A DNA stretch of 64,000 bases. Source: RYN-230 sp963720645. Its GTDB lineage: Bacteria > Actinomycetota > Actinomycetes > Streptosporangiales > Streptosporangiaceae. The notes beneath the pieces were generated by a model that was given only the letters and a program-made list of their open reading frames with translations, had not been told where the DNA came from and ran no database searches. The position numbers were made by a program, and so were the translations under genes. The stretch spans positions 29,668 through 93,667 of the forward strand of contig CAVRFX010000020.1 in NCBI GenBank assembly GCA_963720645.1. Direction: 5' to 3'. Shown piece by piece: positions 34,965-44,226 of the stretch; position 1 is the stretch's first letter, and each line of letters starts with the position of its first letter.

Positions 34965-36378
34965 GAAGTTCCTCCCGTCCCGGTGGCGGTGCTCCCCGGT
35001 ACGGGGCAGTCCGCCGGAATGGTGGGCTTCGGCTGCCTGACGTGCGTGGTGATGGTCTTGTTCTTGACCTTCTTCTTGACCGTCCTCGCTGGGGTCGCTT
35101 CCCACTTCTGCAGGGCCAGGACGGCGTTGTGGCACCGCACGTAGTTCGATCGGAGGTTGGTCACGATGCTCTGGGCGCCGGCCAGGCCGTGATCCGACGG
35201 GATCGTGGCCTGCACGTCCGCGGCCATGGCGGCGGGCAGCCCGGCCACCGGGATGCCGGACCGGCTGACCACGCTGGACAGGTTGATCCCGGCGGCGCTC
35301 TGGTTGATGCCGCGGAAGATGACGACCTGGCCGCCGTCCGCGGCCACGTAGTACTGGGTCTGGGTGTACCGCCAGCCCGCGTAGGCACCGCCGACCACGA
35401 GGACGAGCAGGATCACCAGAGCGGACTTGACCAGCGGCAGCGCCGCGCCGCCGGGGCTGGTACTCGTCCTCAGGCTCGTCCGGCGCCTGGGGCGCAGGGA
35501 TCGTCGTGCGCGATCGCCACCGCGACCTGCGGGGCGGTGCGGGTGAGCAGGTGGGCCCGTCCGGCCGGGCTGTCCGTGCGGAAGTGCGGGCCGCCGCTGC
35601 CGTTGGAGGCCGCGCCCACCATCACGGAGGCATCGCTGGGCGGCAGCGACGTGGTGGCGCTGTCCACCACGTCCGCGACGATGCAGGTGATGTTGTCCGG
35701 GCCCGCCGCCCCGGATGGCCAGCTCCACCAGTTGCAGCACGACCTCGTCGAGGTTGGCCACGGTGGCCAGCGTCTTGTGCAGGGTCTCCTCGCTGACCAC
35801 CCCGGACAGCCCGTCGGAGCACAGCAGGTAGCGGTCCCCGGGCCGGGCCTCCAGCAGGGTCAGGTCCGGCTCCACGTCGGCCCGGCCATCCAGGGCCCGC
35901 AGCAGCATCGAGCGCTGCGGATGGGTGGCCACGTCATCGGGGCTGATCCGGCCCTCGTCCACCAGCGTCTGGACCAGCGTGTGGTCGTGCGTGATCTGGT
36001 GGAACTCACGATCGCGCAGCAGGTAGGCACGGGAGTCACCGATATGGCACAGCGCCACCCGGCCGCCGGACCACAGCATCGCGGTGAGCGTGGTGCCCAT
36101 GCCCTCGAATGAGGGGTCGGCCACCACCATGTTGTGCAGGGTGTGGTTCGCGTCGCTCACCGCGTCGGCGAGCGCGTCCAGCAGGTCGGTGCCGGGCACG
36201 TCGTCGTCGAGCCTGGAGAGGGCCGAGATGGCCGCCGCGCTGGCGACTTCTCCGGCGGCATGACCGCCCATGCCGTCGGCCACGGCCAGCAGCCGGGCCC
36301 GGCGTACGCCGCGTCCTCGTTCCCCTCCCGGAGAAGACCGACGTCGGAGCGGATCGCGTACCGGAGTGCAAGTGTCAT
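34961..36378 (-). CDS. pstP: PP2C-type Ser/Thr phosphatase, apparent frameshifts
   Basis: It begins MTLALRYAIRSDVGLLREGNEDAAYAG at 36378 (motif RSDVGLLREGNED). After a frame change near 36300 comes VADGMGGHAAGEVAS, the metal-binding DGMGGH, then GTTLTAMLWSGGRVALCHIGDSRAYL and YLLCSDGLSG. A frame change near 35705 is required before the end of the phosphatase domain (DNITCIVAD in one frame), and another near 35470 before the membrane helix LVKSALVILLVLVVGGAYAG and a cysteine-containing outer domain. It reverses PknB phosphorylation. The start overlaps the fhaB stop (ATGA). Confidence 0.85.
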
Positions 36379-36859
36379 CTGCGCAATTCCAGAACGGTCT
36401 TGCCGATGCGGATCGGCACGCCTGTCGGCACCGGGGTCGGCTGGGTCACCTTCTGCCGGTCGAGGTAGGTGCCGTTGGTTGACCCGAGATCCTCGACGAT
36501 CCATTGACCGTCTTGAGGGAACAGCCGGGCATGTCGGCTCGAAGCGTAGTCATCGTTGAGGACCAGCGTGGCGTCATTTGACCGACCGATGGTGATTTGC
36601 TGTTCAGTCAGCGGCAGGGTCGTTCCGGACAGCGAGCCGCCGGTCACCAGCAGCCGCTGCGGCTCGCGCGGCCGGCCCGGGCCGGGCGGGCGGGCTTGGC
36701 CGGGCGGGGCCGGGCGTTCTGCCGCTGCCGCTTCTGCTTGCGGCTCGACGGGGACTGGCCGAACAGGTCCGTGCGCACCACACCGACCGCCGTGATCACG
36801 AACAGCCACAGGACCGCCAGGAAGGCGAGCCTGATCAGGAGGAGGGTCAGCGTGCTCAT
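36375..36859 (-). CDS. fhaB: FHA-domain protein FhaB, one apparent frameshift
   Basis: From the ATG at 36859 one frame gives a single membrane helix, TLTLLLIRLAFLAVLWLFVITA, and a basic segment. A frame change near 36675 leads to the forkhead-associated domain: IGRSNDATLVLNDDYASSRHARL and DLGSTNGTYLDRQ, with the phosphothreonine-binding Arg, Ser and Asn. FhaB binds phosphorylated PknB-pathway proteins and recruits the divisome. The stop is in the pstP start codon. Confidence 0.85.
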
Positions 36860-36976
36860 CGGCTTGATGTGTCCTTGGGTGCCTCGCCGTTGCGGCCTTT
36901 CGGGGGTGCGGAGTCGGGGTCGGGCCCGGCGCGGGACTGGATCAGTTCCGGGATTGCGGCCATTGCCGGGGCTGCG

Positions 36977-37731
36977 TCAATAGACACCGTCCCGGCGGAA
37001 AACCAGCGTGGTCCGTCCGAGGGTCACCTGCGTGCCATCTGCCAGTGTCACGCGCCGCACCGGCTGCCCGTTCACGAAGGTCCCGTTGGTGGAGCCCAGG
37101 TCGACGAGGACGACTTCGCCGTCCTCGACCCGCAGCTCGGCGTGGTGGCGTGAGACACCGGGGTCGACCAGCCGCAGGTCGCAGTCGGTGCCGCGGCCCA
37201 GCATGGTGACCGGCGCGTTCAGCTCATAGGTCCGCTGGCTGCTGCCGTCCGGACCCGGCTCCGGGCCCGATACCAGCAGCCTCGGCCGGCCTCCGAACGA
37301 GCCTGGCATCCGCGGCAGGTCGCTGGCCGGCCTGCGGATCTCCCTCCCTCGACCGTGGTGCCCCGGATCACGCCGGAGCGGATCCGGAACGTTCCCGTGG
37401 TCAGGTCAGGAACCCCCTCGAACCGCATCCGCACCGGCCCCACGAACGAGTAGCCCTGCTCGCGCGCATGCTCGCGAGCCAGTGTGGCCAGTTCCACACC
37501 GAGGCTGTCGGCGTAGACCTCGAGGCGGTCGAAGTCGGTATCGGCGATCTCGACCACGAAATCGTTCGGCACCAGCGTGCGGCCCTGCGCCACGATCGCA
37601 GCCCGGTCATCCATCTCGCGCTGTACCGCGCTGGCAACCTCCACTGGCTGCAGCTCGGATTTGAACGCCCGCGCGAAGGCACCCTCGACCATGCCCTCGA
37701 GCCTGCGCTCGAACCGACTGAGAACTCCCAC
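36977..37731 (-). CDS. fhaA: FHA-domain protein FhaA, one apparent frameshift
   Basis: The start is GTG 37731, with AAGGAGGT six bases upstream. The first domain of DUF3662 type reads GVLSRFERRLEGMVEGAFARAF, SELQPVEVASAVQREMDDRA, and NDFVVEIADTDFDRLE. A frame change near 37340 leads to the C-terminal FHA domain: MLGRGTDCDLRLVDPGVSRHHAEL and DLGSTNGTFVNGQPVRR. FhaA is a PknB substrate and couples the kinase to cell-wall enzymes such as MurJ. The Pro/Gly-rich linker between the domains is short here. It is the first gene of the operon and has tRNA-Leu upstream. Confidence 0.87.
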
Positions 37732-37816
37732 CGGGGTACCTCCTTCCCCTATCCGCATCCGATGGTATCGGCGCTCAGGGTGCTGTTGCGGACGTGCTAA
37801 CCTGACTCACTGCGTA

Positions 37817-37899
37817 GGGCGGGTGGCGGAACGGCAGACGCGCACGGTTCAGGTCCGTGTGTCCGAAAGGACGTGAGGGTTCAAATCCCTCCTCGCCCA
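37817..37899 (+). tRNA. tRNA-Leu (anticodon CAG)
   Basis: An 83-base class II tRNA. The acceptor stem pairs GGGCGGG with CTCGCCC, the anticodon loop is TTCAGGT with CAG, and the long variable arm includes TGTCCGAAAGGACG. T-arm GAGGGTTCAAATCCCTC is regular. The CCA end is not encoded. It lies just upstream of fhaA and is divergent from it, which matches its usual neighbourhood in actinobacteria. Confidence 0.95.
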
Positions 37900-38136
37900 C
37901 TGGTAGTGCTGAACATTGGTGGTTGTGCCGGAACACGTGGTAGGGCGCACTGGGCAGAGCTTATGCGCCAGGCCGCCAGGCCGGGGCCGATCTGGCCAGG
38001 TCAGGAGACTGCACTGTAACCTCCAGGCCACTGGCATTTCCAGGTGCCGGGACCGGGCCACCGGTACTCCCTGCAGCCGCCACTCCTGCAGCCACCGGGC
38101 CCGCGTAACCGTTTCCTGTTTCGCGAGGGTCAGGTC

Positions 38137-39464
38137 ATGAAGGCAGATGTCGCTGTCGTCGGCGCGGGCGCCCTCGGGCTGAGCACGGCCCTCCATTTGG
38201 CGCTGCAGGGCCGGTCCGTCGTGGTGATTGACCGCCGTACCCCCGGCTCGCAGGCGTCCGGCCGCGCGGCCGGACTGTTCAAATCCGTGCAGGGCGACGA
38301 GGTCCGCACCTACCTGGCCCGCCGCAGCATCGACCTGGTCCGGCACTTCAGCGAGTGGGCAGCCGTCCCCCTGGACGTGGCGGCCTCGGGCAGCCTGCTC
38401 GTGGCGCGCAGCGGCGGCCACAAGAAACTGCTGGCGGCTGAGCTCGCCCAGTCCCGCCGCTGGGGGGTGGACCTGGCTGAGGTCAGCCCGGCCGAGGCGG
38501 CCAGCCGGGCGGGCGGGTACTACCGCCCGGCGGGGGACGAGGATGTGGTCTGGTGCCCCGAGGACGTGTACATCGAGGAACCCGGGACCCTGATCGACGC
38601 CTACCTGGAGGCCGCCCGGCGGGCCGGGGCCCAGGTGCTGGCGGACGAGCCGGTGACCGCCGTGACCAGCAGTGCCGGGGCCATCACCGGCCTGCGGACG
38701 GGCGCCCGCCGCATCGACACCGGGGTGGTCGTCAACGCCGCCGGGGCCTGGGTCCGCCAGGTCGGTGAGCTGGCCGGGGCGTGGGTGGCGGCCGCACCGG
38801 TGCGGCACCAGCTGCTGGTGACCGGCCCCGTCCCCGGTGTGCCCGCCGGGGCGCCGATCACCAGGATCCTGGACTGCGCGGTGTATCTGCGGCCGTCCCG
38901 CGGCGGCCTGATGCTCGGCGGGTTCGAGGCCGCGCCGCTGCCGGTCGATCCGCGCGGCGAGGCTCCGGGGTTCGACACCGATGACGTCCCGCTGGACCGC
39001 GGCGTGCTGGACGCGATGGCGGCCCAGGTCGCGGACCTGGTGCCGGCCGCGCACACCGCCGTGCGCCAGGGGATGGTGGCCGAGCACCGCGGCGGCCTGT
39101 TCACGATGAGCCCGGACGGCCGCTTCCTGGCCGGCCCGGTGCGGGACGTGCCGGGCCTGTGGGTGGCCAGCGGCTGCAACGGATCAGGGTTCTCCTCGTC
39201 CCCGGCGATCGGGGAAGCCCTGGCCCGGTGGATCACCGGCGGCCGCCCGGCAGTGGATATGTCTTCCCTCGAGCCGGGCCGGTTCGGCTCGCCCGCCGGC
39301 GTCCCGGCCAGCGGCCTTCTGGCCGCCGGCTCCAGCCTGACGGCCGCCAGCCGGGTGCCCGCCAGCCCGATGGCACCCCGCCCCGTGGCGGCCTGTCGGA
39401 TGAGGCCCTGGTCGAGCGGGGCACCTGGCAGTACGCCCACTATTACGACCCGCTGACGGCCTGA
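38137..39464 (+). CDS. FAD-dependent oxidoreductase (DAO family), frameshift near the end
   Basis: The ATG at 38137 opens DVAVVGAGALGLSTALHLAL, the dinucleotide-binding GxGxxG motif, followed by VVVIDRRTPGSQASGRAAGLF. The substrate domain contains RPSRGGLMLGGFEA and the second FAD motif SPDGRFLAG with WVASGCNGSGFSSSPAIGEALA. This is the pattern of sarcosine, glycine or dimethylglycine oxidase-like amine oxidases. The usual tail, DEALVERGTWQYAHYYDPLTA, is in another frame that ends at 39464, so a frame change lies between about 39290 and 39390 in repetitive DNA. A reading to 39456 in the first frame is an artefact. Confidence 0.82.
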
Positions 39465-39468
39465 TCGG

Positions 39469-40118
39469 TCAGGGGACCACGATGACCGGGCAGTGCGCGT
39501 GCCTGGCCAGCCAGCCCGGCACGGACCCGGCGGCACGATGCCAGACCCGCGCCGGGGCGCCGATGACCAGCGCGTCCGCGCTGAACTCATCGGCGGCGGC
39601 GGCGAGTTCGCGGGCCGGGCTGCCCTGGCGGGTGACGATCCTCACATCCAGCCCCTCCCGGTCGCAGACCTCGTCGAGTTCGGCGAGCAGCCAGCGATGG
39701 GTCTCGCCGGAATCCCGGACCGGCGCGATCACCTGGCCGCTGAGCGGCTCGCAGAAAATACTGGGGCTGGTGATGTAGGCGACGAGGAGGGGGCGGCCAA
39801 GCCTGCGGGCCATACCCGCGGCGTAGGCGAGCGCATGCCTGCTGGACTCCGATCCGTCGTAGCCCGCCACCACGGGATGGTCCAGGTCGGTCGCCGGGCC
39901 GCAGTCAGCCAGCGGCTCGCGGCGCGGGCCGGGCTGCGCCGGCCCCCGGTCCGGGCCGGCCGGAGGCCGGGACGCTGGCTGCGGGGGAGGCCGCCTGGCG
40001 GCACGTCAGCAGGCCTGAACGGCTGGGGACCGTCCGGCTGGGCGCCACCCGGCTGGGCAGCGCCAGGGGCGGGCCGTTCAGGCTGGCCCGGGAGGGGCTG
40101 AGGCTCTGCCTGGTCCAT
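39469..40118 (-). CDS. Universal stress protein, one apparent frameshift
   Basis: The globular part reads DLDHPVVAGYDGSESSRHALAYAAG, LLVAYITSPSIF, VRIVTRQGSPARELAAAADEF and GWLARHAHCPVIVVP at the end, typical of UspA-fold proteins with the ATP-binding loop near the C-terminus (GAPARVWHRAAGSVPGW). The probable ATG start at 40118 (AAGGATGAGAAGCC upstream) gives a proline-rich tail of about 40 residues in a different frame, so a frame change near 39930 is inferred. If not, a GTG at 39873 begins a shorter protein. It is divergent from the glycosylase gene. Confidence 0.72.
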
Positions 40119-40399
40119 GGCTTCTCATCCTTGTGAATCCATGCTCCGCTCACCGGTGACGTACCGCAAGCTACGTTAGTTTTCATTAAACAAGTAATCA
40201 GCCTTATCCCATACCGGCAAGGCCTTCCGGCGCTCCGGTGCCCTTCTTCCCGGGCCTCCGGCGGTGCTCCTCCACCCCCGCCAGCTCATGATCACGGGGC
40301 CAGTGTTGCATGACTACGGACCGGTAGCTATCGGTGTCATAACGATCCGTCAGCCGGCGGTGGCGCGATCACGCCGGGACACCAGGCAGAATCGTTACC

Positions 40400-41299
40400 A
40401 TGCCGGAACTTCCCGAGGTGGAGTCGCTGGCCCGGTTCTTGCGCGAGCGGGCCGACGGGCGTGTCATCGACCGCGCCGACAGTGCGGCTATCTCGGTCCT
40501 GAAGACCTACCGTCCCGATCTGACCGCCCTGCGTGGCCGGACGATTACGGACACCCGGCGGCACGGGAAGTTCCTGGACCTGGTGGCCGGGGCCGCCCCG
40601 GGCGGCAACGGGGACCAGACCGCCGACGGCCCCCTGCACCTGGTCATCCACCTGGCCCGGGCCGGGTGGCTCCGCTGGCGGGAAAACCTGCCTGAGACGC
40701 CTCCGCGCCCCGGCAAGAGCCCGCTCGGCTTCCGGCTGCGGTTCACCGACGGCACCGGCTTCGACCTGACCGAGGCGGGCACGAAGAAGCGCCTGGCCGT
40801 CTACCTGGTCGCCGACCCGGCTGAGGTCCCCGGGGTGGCCGCGCTCGGCCCCGACCCCATGGCCGACTCGTTCACGGTGCAGGCCCTGGCCGGGATGCTC
40901 GCCGGCCGCCGCACCCAGATCAAGGGCGTGCTCCGGGACCAGAAGGTGATCGCCGGGATCGGCAACGCCTACTCCGATGAGGTACTGCATGCGGCCAGGA
41001 TGTCGCCGTTCAAGCTGGCCAGCAGCTTCACCGAGGACGAGGTCAGGGACCTGCACGCGGCCATCACCGCCACCCTCCGGGAAGCGGTGGACCGGTCCGC
41101 CGGCCTGGCCGCCGGCGACCTGAAGGCCGAGAAGAAGTCCGGGCTGCGCGTGCACGGCCGGGCTGGCCAGCCCTGCCCGGTGTGCGGCGACACGGTGCGG
41201 GAGGTCTCGTTCGCCGACTCCGCCCTGCAGTACTGCCCCACCTGCCAGACCGGCGGCAAACCGCTCGCCGACCGCCGGATGTCCCGGCTGCTCCGCTGA
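40400..41299 (+). CDS. Fpg/Nei-family DNA glycosylase/AP lyase
   Basis: A 299-residue enzyme starting with the catalytic PELPEVES. The helix-two-turn-helix is visible as IKGVLRDQKVIAGIGNAYSDEVL and the C-terminal zinc finger as CPVCGDTVREVSFADSALQYCPTCQTGG. It removes oxidised bases and cuts the abasic site. The ATG at 40400 is preceded by a CAGAAT -10-like element at 40387-40392, which suggests a leaderless message. Its size and motifs are complete. The locus order with the divergent stress protein is unremarkable. Confidence 0.9.
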   Translation: MPELPEVESLARFLRERADGRVIDRADSAAISVLKTYRPDLTALRGRTITDTRRHGKFLDLVAGAAPGGNGDQTADGPLHLVIHLARAGWLRWRENLPETPPRPGKSPLGFRLRFTDGTGFDLTEAGTKKRLAVYLVADPAEVPGVAALGPDPMADSFTVQALAGMLAGRRTQIKGVLRDQKVIAGIGNAYSDEVLHAARMSPFKLASSFTEDEVRDLHAAITATLREAVDRSAGLAAGDLKAEKKSGLRVHGRAGQPCPVCGDTVREVSFADSALQYCPTCQTGGKPLADRRMSRLLR

Positions 41300-41411
41300 T
41301 CGATGCTGGCTCACCAGCCCGGCTCATCAGGGCTGGCTCGCCAGCCTGGCTGATCGCGTGCGGCCTGATCAGTGTCGGGCGATCCAGCGCTCGCTGATCA
41401 TGACTGCCCAG

Positions 41412-41897
41412 TCAGTGCACGGGTGAGCCGGAGGCGGCGCCGGTGCCGGTGCCGACCGGGCCGAAGACGGCGCCGAGCTTCGCCCAGCGCACGCCCTCGC
41501 ATCCGGCCCGGGAGAAGTCCGAGTCGACATGCTGGCCGAAGAAGGTGCCGCTCACCGTGGCCTTCTGCGGCCCGGCCACGATCATCGGGCACATGATGCC
41601 GCGTGGGATCGGGGCGAACGGGTTCTTGGCGCCCAGCAGCTCACGGCAGGCGGCCTTGGCGTCGGGATCTGTCCCGCCGGTCGGCTCGCAGCGCAGCGTC
41701 CACCGTTTGGGCGTGGCGCCCGGGGTCGCCGTGACCACGACGGTGAGCGAGACCCTGGCCGCGGGGGCGGAGGGCCTGGGGGACGAGCCCGCGACGGTCG
41801 CGCTGCCGCAGGCGGCCGCCGTGATCACGCACAGGACGGCGGGCAGGAGGTATCCCGCGCCGGACCGTGCGTGCCGCAAGGAGAATTTCATGCCCAT
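41412..41897 (-). CDS. Subtilisin-inhibitor-like (SSI) lipoprotein
   Basis: About 161 residues. A lipoprotein signal peptide (LLPAVLCVITAAACGS) ends in a Cys lipobox near residue 33. The mature part has the SSI fold: SLTVVVTATPGATPKRWTLRC, then DPDAKAACRELLGAKNPFAP, PRGIMCPMIVAGPQ with a cysteine pair, and VDSDFSRAGCEGVRWAKLG. SSI proteins are tight inhibitors of subtilisin-like serine proteases. The ATG at 41897 has GGAGCGTCAC upstream. Its 5' neighbour is the insertion sequence. It could inhibit secreted proteases including the S53-type one 6 kb away, though that is a guess. Confidence 0.8.
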   Translation of the reverse strand: MGMKFSLRHARSGAGYLLPAVLCVITAAACGSATVAGSSPRPSAPAARVSLTVVVTATPGATPKRWTLRCEPTGGTDPDAKAACRELLGAKNPFAPIPRGIMCPMIVAGPQKATVSGTFFGQHVDSDFSRAGCEGVRWAKLGAVFGPVGTGTGAASGSPVH

Positions 41898-42134
41898 GTG
41901 ACGCTCCGCGGCGGCTGCCGGTTCCCGCGGCGGCGCCGCGTGCAAGACCGGTCTGCCCGTTCGTAGGTGCTTCGTGGCCGTTGACGCTGCGAGGCTACCG
42001 GCAGGCCCGGCCGGAAAGGGTCGCCTTCCGTCGCCGCGACCACTCTCGGCCTGACCGGCCTGGCCACTGCGCGGCCGCCTGATGGAATGGAAGAGCTGCA
42101 CCCGGGTGTGCGCCAATTTCGTAGGTAGTCCGAG

Positions 42135-43445
42135 TTAGCCTGCGGCGGTCTGAGTGTGCTGCCGCTGGCAGATGGCGGGTGCTGCTGCGGTCGTCTGGTT
42201 GTGTGGCCGCTGCCAGATCTCTTCCCAGCGGCCGCTGGCTTCCTGGCAGCGCAGGGTGGCGATGGCGGTGGCACCGGGGATGGCCCAGCGCATGCCGGAG
42301 AGCTTGAGGCGCTGGCCGATGACGGCTTTGCAGCCTGCTTCGACGGCGCCGGAGCCGACGAACATGCCCAGGCCGCGGAAGTGGGCGTAGCGCATGCGGT
42401 GGGCGTTGACCTCGAAGTAGGCCAGCTGCTTGTCGCGTTCGCGGGCTAGCGAGCCGGTGAACTTCAGGTCCCCTCCGGCGGCGAGCAGGGCGGGGATATC
42501 ACCGGCGTCGAGTTCGGCGAGGCGCTCGGTGAGCCAGTCAGGGTGGCTGTTGCGCAGCAGGCGGGTGGCGAGGGCGGCGAGGTCGTGGACGTGCTCGCGG
42601 GCGTGGTAGAGGTCGACGATCTGGGTGGCGGCGGGGAATAGCTCATCGGCGATGTTCCAGATCCATACGGCTCCATCCCCGAGTATCACGAGCTGGCGGA
42701 TGTGCTCGGCGCCGCGGCGGCGGGCTTCGGCGTCTGCGAGCCGGGCGAAGCGGGCGGCGGGTTCGAAGGTGGCCAGGTAGGTAGACGAGCCCGGATCGCG
42801 GATGGGGTGGCCGTCTTTGTCCAGGGTGGTCTGGGTGAACAGGCAGGCGAGCTTGACCTCACGGGTGTGCGCCCGGCCATCGTCGCCTTTGCCGGGGCGG
42901 CCCTCGGTCTCCGCCGCGACCATGGGCACCCCGGTGCCATCGACCGCGAGATACAGCATGTCCGGCAGCGGCGCCGGGGGCGGGAGAGGGATCACCTGGC
43001 GGGAGCAGATCGCGCCCGCCTGGGCGGTGATGGCCGCGGCGGCAGCGGCGCCGCCGGCTTCGGCGGACCGCTCGATCCGCTTGGCAGTCAGCTGGATGCC
43101 GGCCAGTTCGGCGAGCAGGCGGCCGGCTTTGGCGAACGGGACCGCGGCTGCCGCCCGGGCCGTCATCTTGGCCAGCCCCGGCGACATCGAGGCCCGCCCC
43201 ACGCCGAGTTCGGCGTCCCTGGGAACCACGCCGTGCCCGCAGCCAGGGCATTGGTAGTACGCGCGGCGCAGGTCAACCGGGCCCAGGACGGTATCGATGG
43301 TCTTGGCCCGGTAGGACACGAACCTGGCCTGATGCCCCGCCCCGCACTCTGCCCGGGGCCCGCGGTAGCCGGGATCAGCAGCCAGCAGGTCTTCCAGTAA
43401 GCCAGCGCCCAGCCTGGTCATGGCGCTGCGGATCGCCAGCTCCAC
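42135..43445 (-). CDS. ISKra4-family transposase (ORF B)
   Basis: A 436-residue transposase from GTG 43445. Seen are RRAYYQCPGCGHGVVPRDAEL (zinc-like CxxC), YLAVDGTGVPMVAAE with the first catalytic Asp, LGDGAVWIWNIADELFP with the second, and GSGAVEAGCKAVIGQRLK with the Glu of the DDE triad. The region upstream to about 43567 is open and encodes a good family N-terminus (LAAAFAAEAAAEVERLAGL), but has no start codon; it connects by a -1 frameshift to the upstream ORF. So the true product may be a fusion. The 3' end reaches the left IS terminus. Confidence 0.9.
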   Translation of the reverse strand: MELAIRSAMTRLGAGLLEDLLAADPGYRGPRAECGAGHQARFVSYRAKTIDTVLGPVDLRRAYYQCPGCGHGVVPRDAELGVGRASMSPGLAKMTARAAAAVPFAKAGRLLAELAGIQLTAKRIERSAEAGGAAAAAAITAQAGAICSRQVIPLPPPAPLPDMLYLAVDGTGVPMVAAETEGRPGKGDDGRAHTREVKLACLFTQTTLDKDGHPIRDPGSSTYLATFEPAARFARLADAEARRRGAEHIRQLVILGDGAVWIWNIADELFPAATQIVDLYHAREHVHDLAALATRLLRNSHPDWLTERLAELDAGDIPALLAAGGDLKFTGSLARERDKQLAYFEVNAHRMRYAHFRGLGMFVGSGAVEAGCKAVIGQRLKLSGMRWAIPGATAIATLRCQEASGRWEEIWQRPHNQTTAAAPAICQRQHTQTAAG

Positions 43446-43504
43446 CGCCTCCAGGCCTGCGCCGCCGGTGCCCAGCGACCGGGCGGCCAGCCCGGCCAGC
43501 CGCT

Positions 43505-43936
43505 CTACCTCGGCGGCGGCCTCCGCCGCGAACGCCGCGGCGAGCCGGGCGGAGAGCCCCCTTTTTCACCACCCGGCCCGGCCGGGGGCTCCTGGGCGGG
43601 CAGCGGGACCGGCCTAGCCTCGCAGATCGCCTCATTGACCTGCACGATCTGCTCACTCAGCGCTGTGAACTCCTTATAGGCCGCCAGCTCCGCGCGGACC
43701 TTCTCCAGCTCGGCGGCAGCCAGCTGGCGGGTGCGCGTCCGGCCCCCGGCTGAGCGGGTCCACAGCCAGCGGGGCCCGTGCCCCGGATGACCGGGCCGCG
43801 CGCAGGCGCAATTCGGCTTGCCGCAGCGCCGGTAGGTGGCGTTGATGCTGCCTGGCCGGAAATCGCCGGTGCCGGCCAGCCGCTCATACAGCTGTTCACG
43901 CTGCTGCTCCAGGTCAGGAAGGGACGGCTCCGTCAT
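43505..43936 (-). CDS. DUF6788-like protein of the IS (ORF A)
   Basis: About 143 residues from the ATG at 43936 with AGAGGAG upstream. The protein has SINATYRRCGKPNCACARPGHPGHGPRW, a conserved Cys/His motif, and an acidic helix ELEKVRAELAAYKEF. Proteins of this type are encoded next to ISKra4 transposases. The frame continues past the slippery stretch at 43557-43567 into a basic Pro/Arg tail. A -1 shift there would join it to the transposase. The Shine-Dalgarno is partly inside a hairpin. Confidence 0.78.
   Translation of the reverse strand: MTEPSLPDLEQQREQLYERLAGTGDFRPGSINATYRRCGKPNCACARPGHPGHGPRWLWTRSAGGRTRTRQLAAAELEKVRAELAAYKEFTALSEQIVQVNEAICEARPVPLPAQEPPAGPGGEKGGSPPGSPRRSRRRPPPR
43557..43567 (-). 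promoter_or_regulatory. Candidate -1 frameshift site of the IS transposase
   Basis: On the coding strand GAAAAAGGGGGC reads GAA AAA GGG GGC in ORF A. Slipping back one base on A AAA GGG leads into the open transposase frame. A 7-bp stem, CTCCGCC with GGCGGAG (43548-43554 with 43521-43527), starts a few bases after it. Its use is inferred. Confidence 0.5.
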
Positions 43937-43944
43937 CAGCACTC

Positions 43945-43970
43945 CTCTGGAAGTTTTGACACTTCCAGAG
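43945..43970 (-). promoter_or_regulatory. Hairpin that partly hides the ORF A ribosome binding site
   Basis: CTCTGGAAG and CTTCCAGAG are perfect nine-base arms around an eight-base loop. On the mRNA strand the second arm ends within CAGAGGAG, the Shine-Dalgarno of ORF A. Such sequestering limits transposase translation from read-through transcripts in some IS families. Confidence 0.6.
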
Positions 43971-44079
43971 TACCTCGGCACCCTGCGCTTCCCCGGCTCA
44001 CCTACATCTGTGTCGCGCACCCGCTGCACCCACGGATCAGCGGAACTGCCGTACTTGTGTGGAACGGTGGACTGGTCAT

Positions 44080-44226
44080 ATGACGGACGCACTGATGACC
44101 CCTGACGAGCTGGCCGCGTTCCTTGACCCGCCGATGTCCGCGGACCGGCTGAAGCTTCTGATGGGAGCGCTCGGCATCGAACCGGCAGGCCGACGCGATA
44201 CTGGTGGCCGAAGGAGAAGCACATGA
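44080..44226 (+). CDS. Short helix-turn-helix-like ORF before the GH12 gene
   Basis: A 48-codon frame, too short to be a complete known regulator. It reads MTPDELAAFLDPPMSADRLK and MGALGIEPAGRR, similar in style to short excisionase/AlpA-like proteins of actinomycetes, but stops at residue 48. Its TGA overlaps the ATG of the following gene (ATGA), so if translated it would couple to that gene. The target duplication of the IS lies 50 bases upstream. The real protein may have been longer and truncated by a frameshift. Confidence 0.35.
   Translation: MTDALMTPDELAAFLDPPMSADRLKLLMGALGIEPAGRRDTGGRRRST

Larger units (their letters stand above)
42095..44031. mobile_element. ISKra4-type insertion sequence with 9-bp target duplication
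   Basis: The element spans 42104-44022. Its ends form an imperfect 23-base inverted repeat, GGGTGTGCGCCAATTTCGTAGGT on the left; the right end reads the same with 7 differences, both outermost five bases and GTAGGT identical. The 9-base sequence GCTGCACCC precedes the left end (42095-42103) and repeats after the right end (44023-44031): a perfect target duplication. It carries a transposase and an upstream DUF6788-like ORF, both on the minus strand. Intact structure and duplication imply recent insertion, into intergenic DNA between the SSI gene and the small ORF at 44080. Confidence 0.85.

Noticed and set aside
37817..38136. Integration site at tRNA-Leu
   Set aside because: No integrase, no duplicated tRNA 3' end and no mobile genes follow; the downstream gene is an ordinary flavoprotein.
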